A DNA stretch of 42,127 bases from Bacteroidia bacterium (GTDB lineage Bacteria > Bacteroidota > Bacteroidia > NS11-12g > UBA9320), in assembly GCA_017640445.1 (NCBI GenBank), contig JAEPQQ010000025.1, positions 1 through 42,127 on the forward strand, read 5' to 3'. Of the stretch, positions 41,868 to 42,127 are shown in pieces; the first letter of the stretch is position 1; each line of letters starts with the position of its first letter. The notes below the pieces were generated by a model. It saw nothing but the letters and a program-made list of their open reading frames with translations, was not told where the DNA came from and did no database searches. A program made the position numbers and the translations under genes.

Positions 41868-42127
41868 CTAAAATGAATCGAGGTCAAGTTCTCGCATTAC
41901 GCCCATCCACTTCACTACTTTCTCACCAAGTGCACCCCCATCTACATGGATTAGATAAGTGCCACTGGCAATAGGAACGTTGGCATTGTTTTTCAGATTC
42001 CACGTAAGCTCCGTAGATTCGTCGTCTTTGATGATCTTCTTCACTAACCCACCATCCGATGTGTAAATACGAACGGTACAAGTCGCAGGTAGATTGGTGA
42101 TTTTCACCTTGTTCTCTACCGGATTGT
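41868..42127 (-). CDS. C-terminal end of a large, probably T9SS-exported protein
   Basis: The frame is open from the right edge, with NPVENKVKITNLPATCTVRI at its visible beginning, and ends in TAG; 86 residues are present. The pattern LPATCTVRIYTSDGGLVKKI, LTWNLKNNANVPIASGTYLI and a closing DLDSF resembles the FlgD-like/T9SS C-terminal domain at the end of long Bacteroidota surface proteins. The GTG at 42107 is internal, not a start. The rest of the protein lies outside the window. Confidence 0.75.
   Translation of the reverse strand, partial: NPVENKVKITNLPATCTVRIYTSDGGLVKKIIKDDESTELTWNLKNNANVPIASGTYLIHVDGGALGEKVVKWMGVMRELDLDSF

Noticed and set aside
1..42127. Mobile elements, CRISPR arrays, tRNA or rRNA genes, defence systems
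   Set aside because: I scanned the intergenic regions and proteins and found no transposase, integrase, repeat-spacer array, tRNA-like fold or defence gene.

Overview
The window comes from the chromosome of a member of the Bacteroidota, most likely a marine Flavobacteriales or Cryomorphaceae-type bacterium. Several features point there. Six proteins carry a type IX secretion (T9SS) C-terminal sorting domain, there is a gliding-motility lipoprotein GldH, and there are a Reg_prop/YYY hybrid-type sensor kinase and a TonB protein of the Bacteroidota kind. Shine-Dalgarno sequences are mostly missing, and many genes have TAnnTTTG-like -7 elements. I see no insertion sequence, phage gene, CRISPR array, tRNA or rRNA. 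No stretch over 300 bases lacks a gene; the largest gaps (about 215 bp at 30885-31097 and 190 bp at 20081-20270) hold promoters and operators.

Layout. (1) 1-4744: tail of a T9SS cargo gene and a terminator, then an ECF sigma factor, a putative anti-sigma protein that may span both membranes, and a large T9SS-exported protein in one overlapping operon. (2) 4746-9473: comF, thiL, an OxyR-type regulator, a lipoprotein and the E2 subunit of 2-oxoglutarate dehydrogenase. (3) 9617-17620: menD overlapping a molybdenum-cofactor set (moaC, a fused mobA, moeB-rhodanese) on the plus strand; a DEAD-box helicase and a second set (moaE, moaD, a TauE/SafE permease, a polyprenyl diphosphate synthase) on the minus strand. 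(4) 17735-20080: an ExbB/ExbD proton-channel operon with two exbD genes and a four-helix membrane protein. (5) 20271-21641: radA. (6) 21645-29334: a six-gene minus-strand operon with a degenerate kinase-like protein, a LytTR regulator, a 1024-residue propeller sensor kinase, a second divergent LytTR regulator, and an AlgI/AlgJ-like O-acyltransferase pair. (7) 29448-30884: a small T9SS protein and a TonB protein. Each is preceded by a pair of 11-bp direct repeats spaced by exactly 21 bp that match the known LytTR operator pattern. (8) 31098-35850: a lipoprotein with a C-terminal cytochrome c domain, and the third molybdenum-cofactor set (DUF7009-like protein, moaA, moeA). (9) 35951-42127: a PKD-type T9SS protein, gldH-lpd-WG-repeat gene, kynureninase, a T9SS protein, a terminator and the end of another probable T9SS protein.

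How the parts may work together. Region 6 looks like an outside-sensing circuit. The propeller kinase would phosphorylate one or both LytTR regulators, the same operon would acylate a cell-surface polymer, and region 7 gives two likely target promoters with matching operators. Region 1 is a second envelope-signalling system, resembling the dual-membrane-spanning anti-sigma arrangement described in Bacteroides. The molybdenum-cofactor pathway is nearly complete (moaA, C, D, E, moeA, moeB, mobA) but split over three sets. No molybdoenzyme, molybdate transporter or mogA/moaB gene is visible here.
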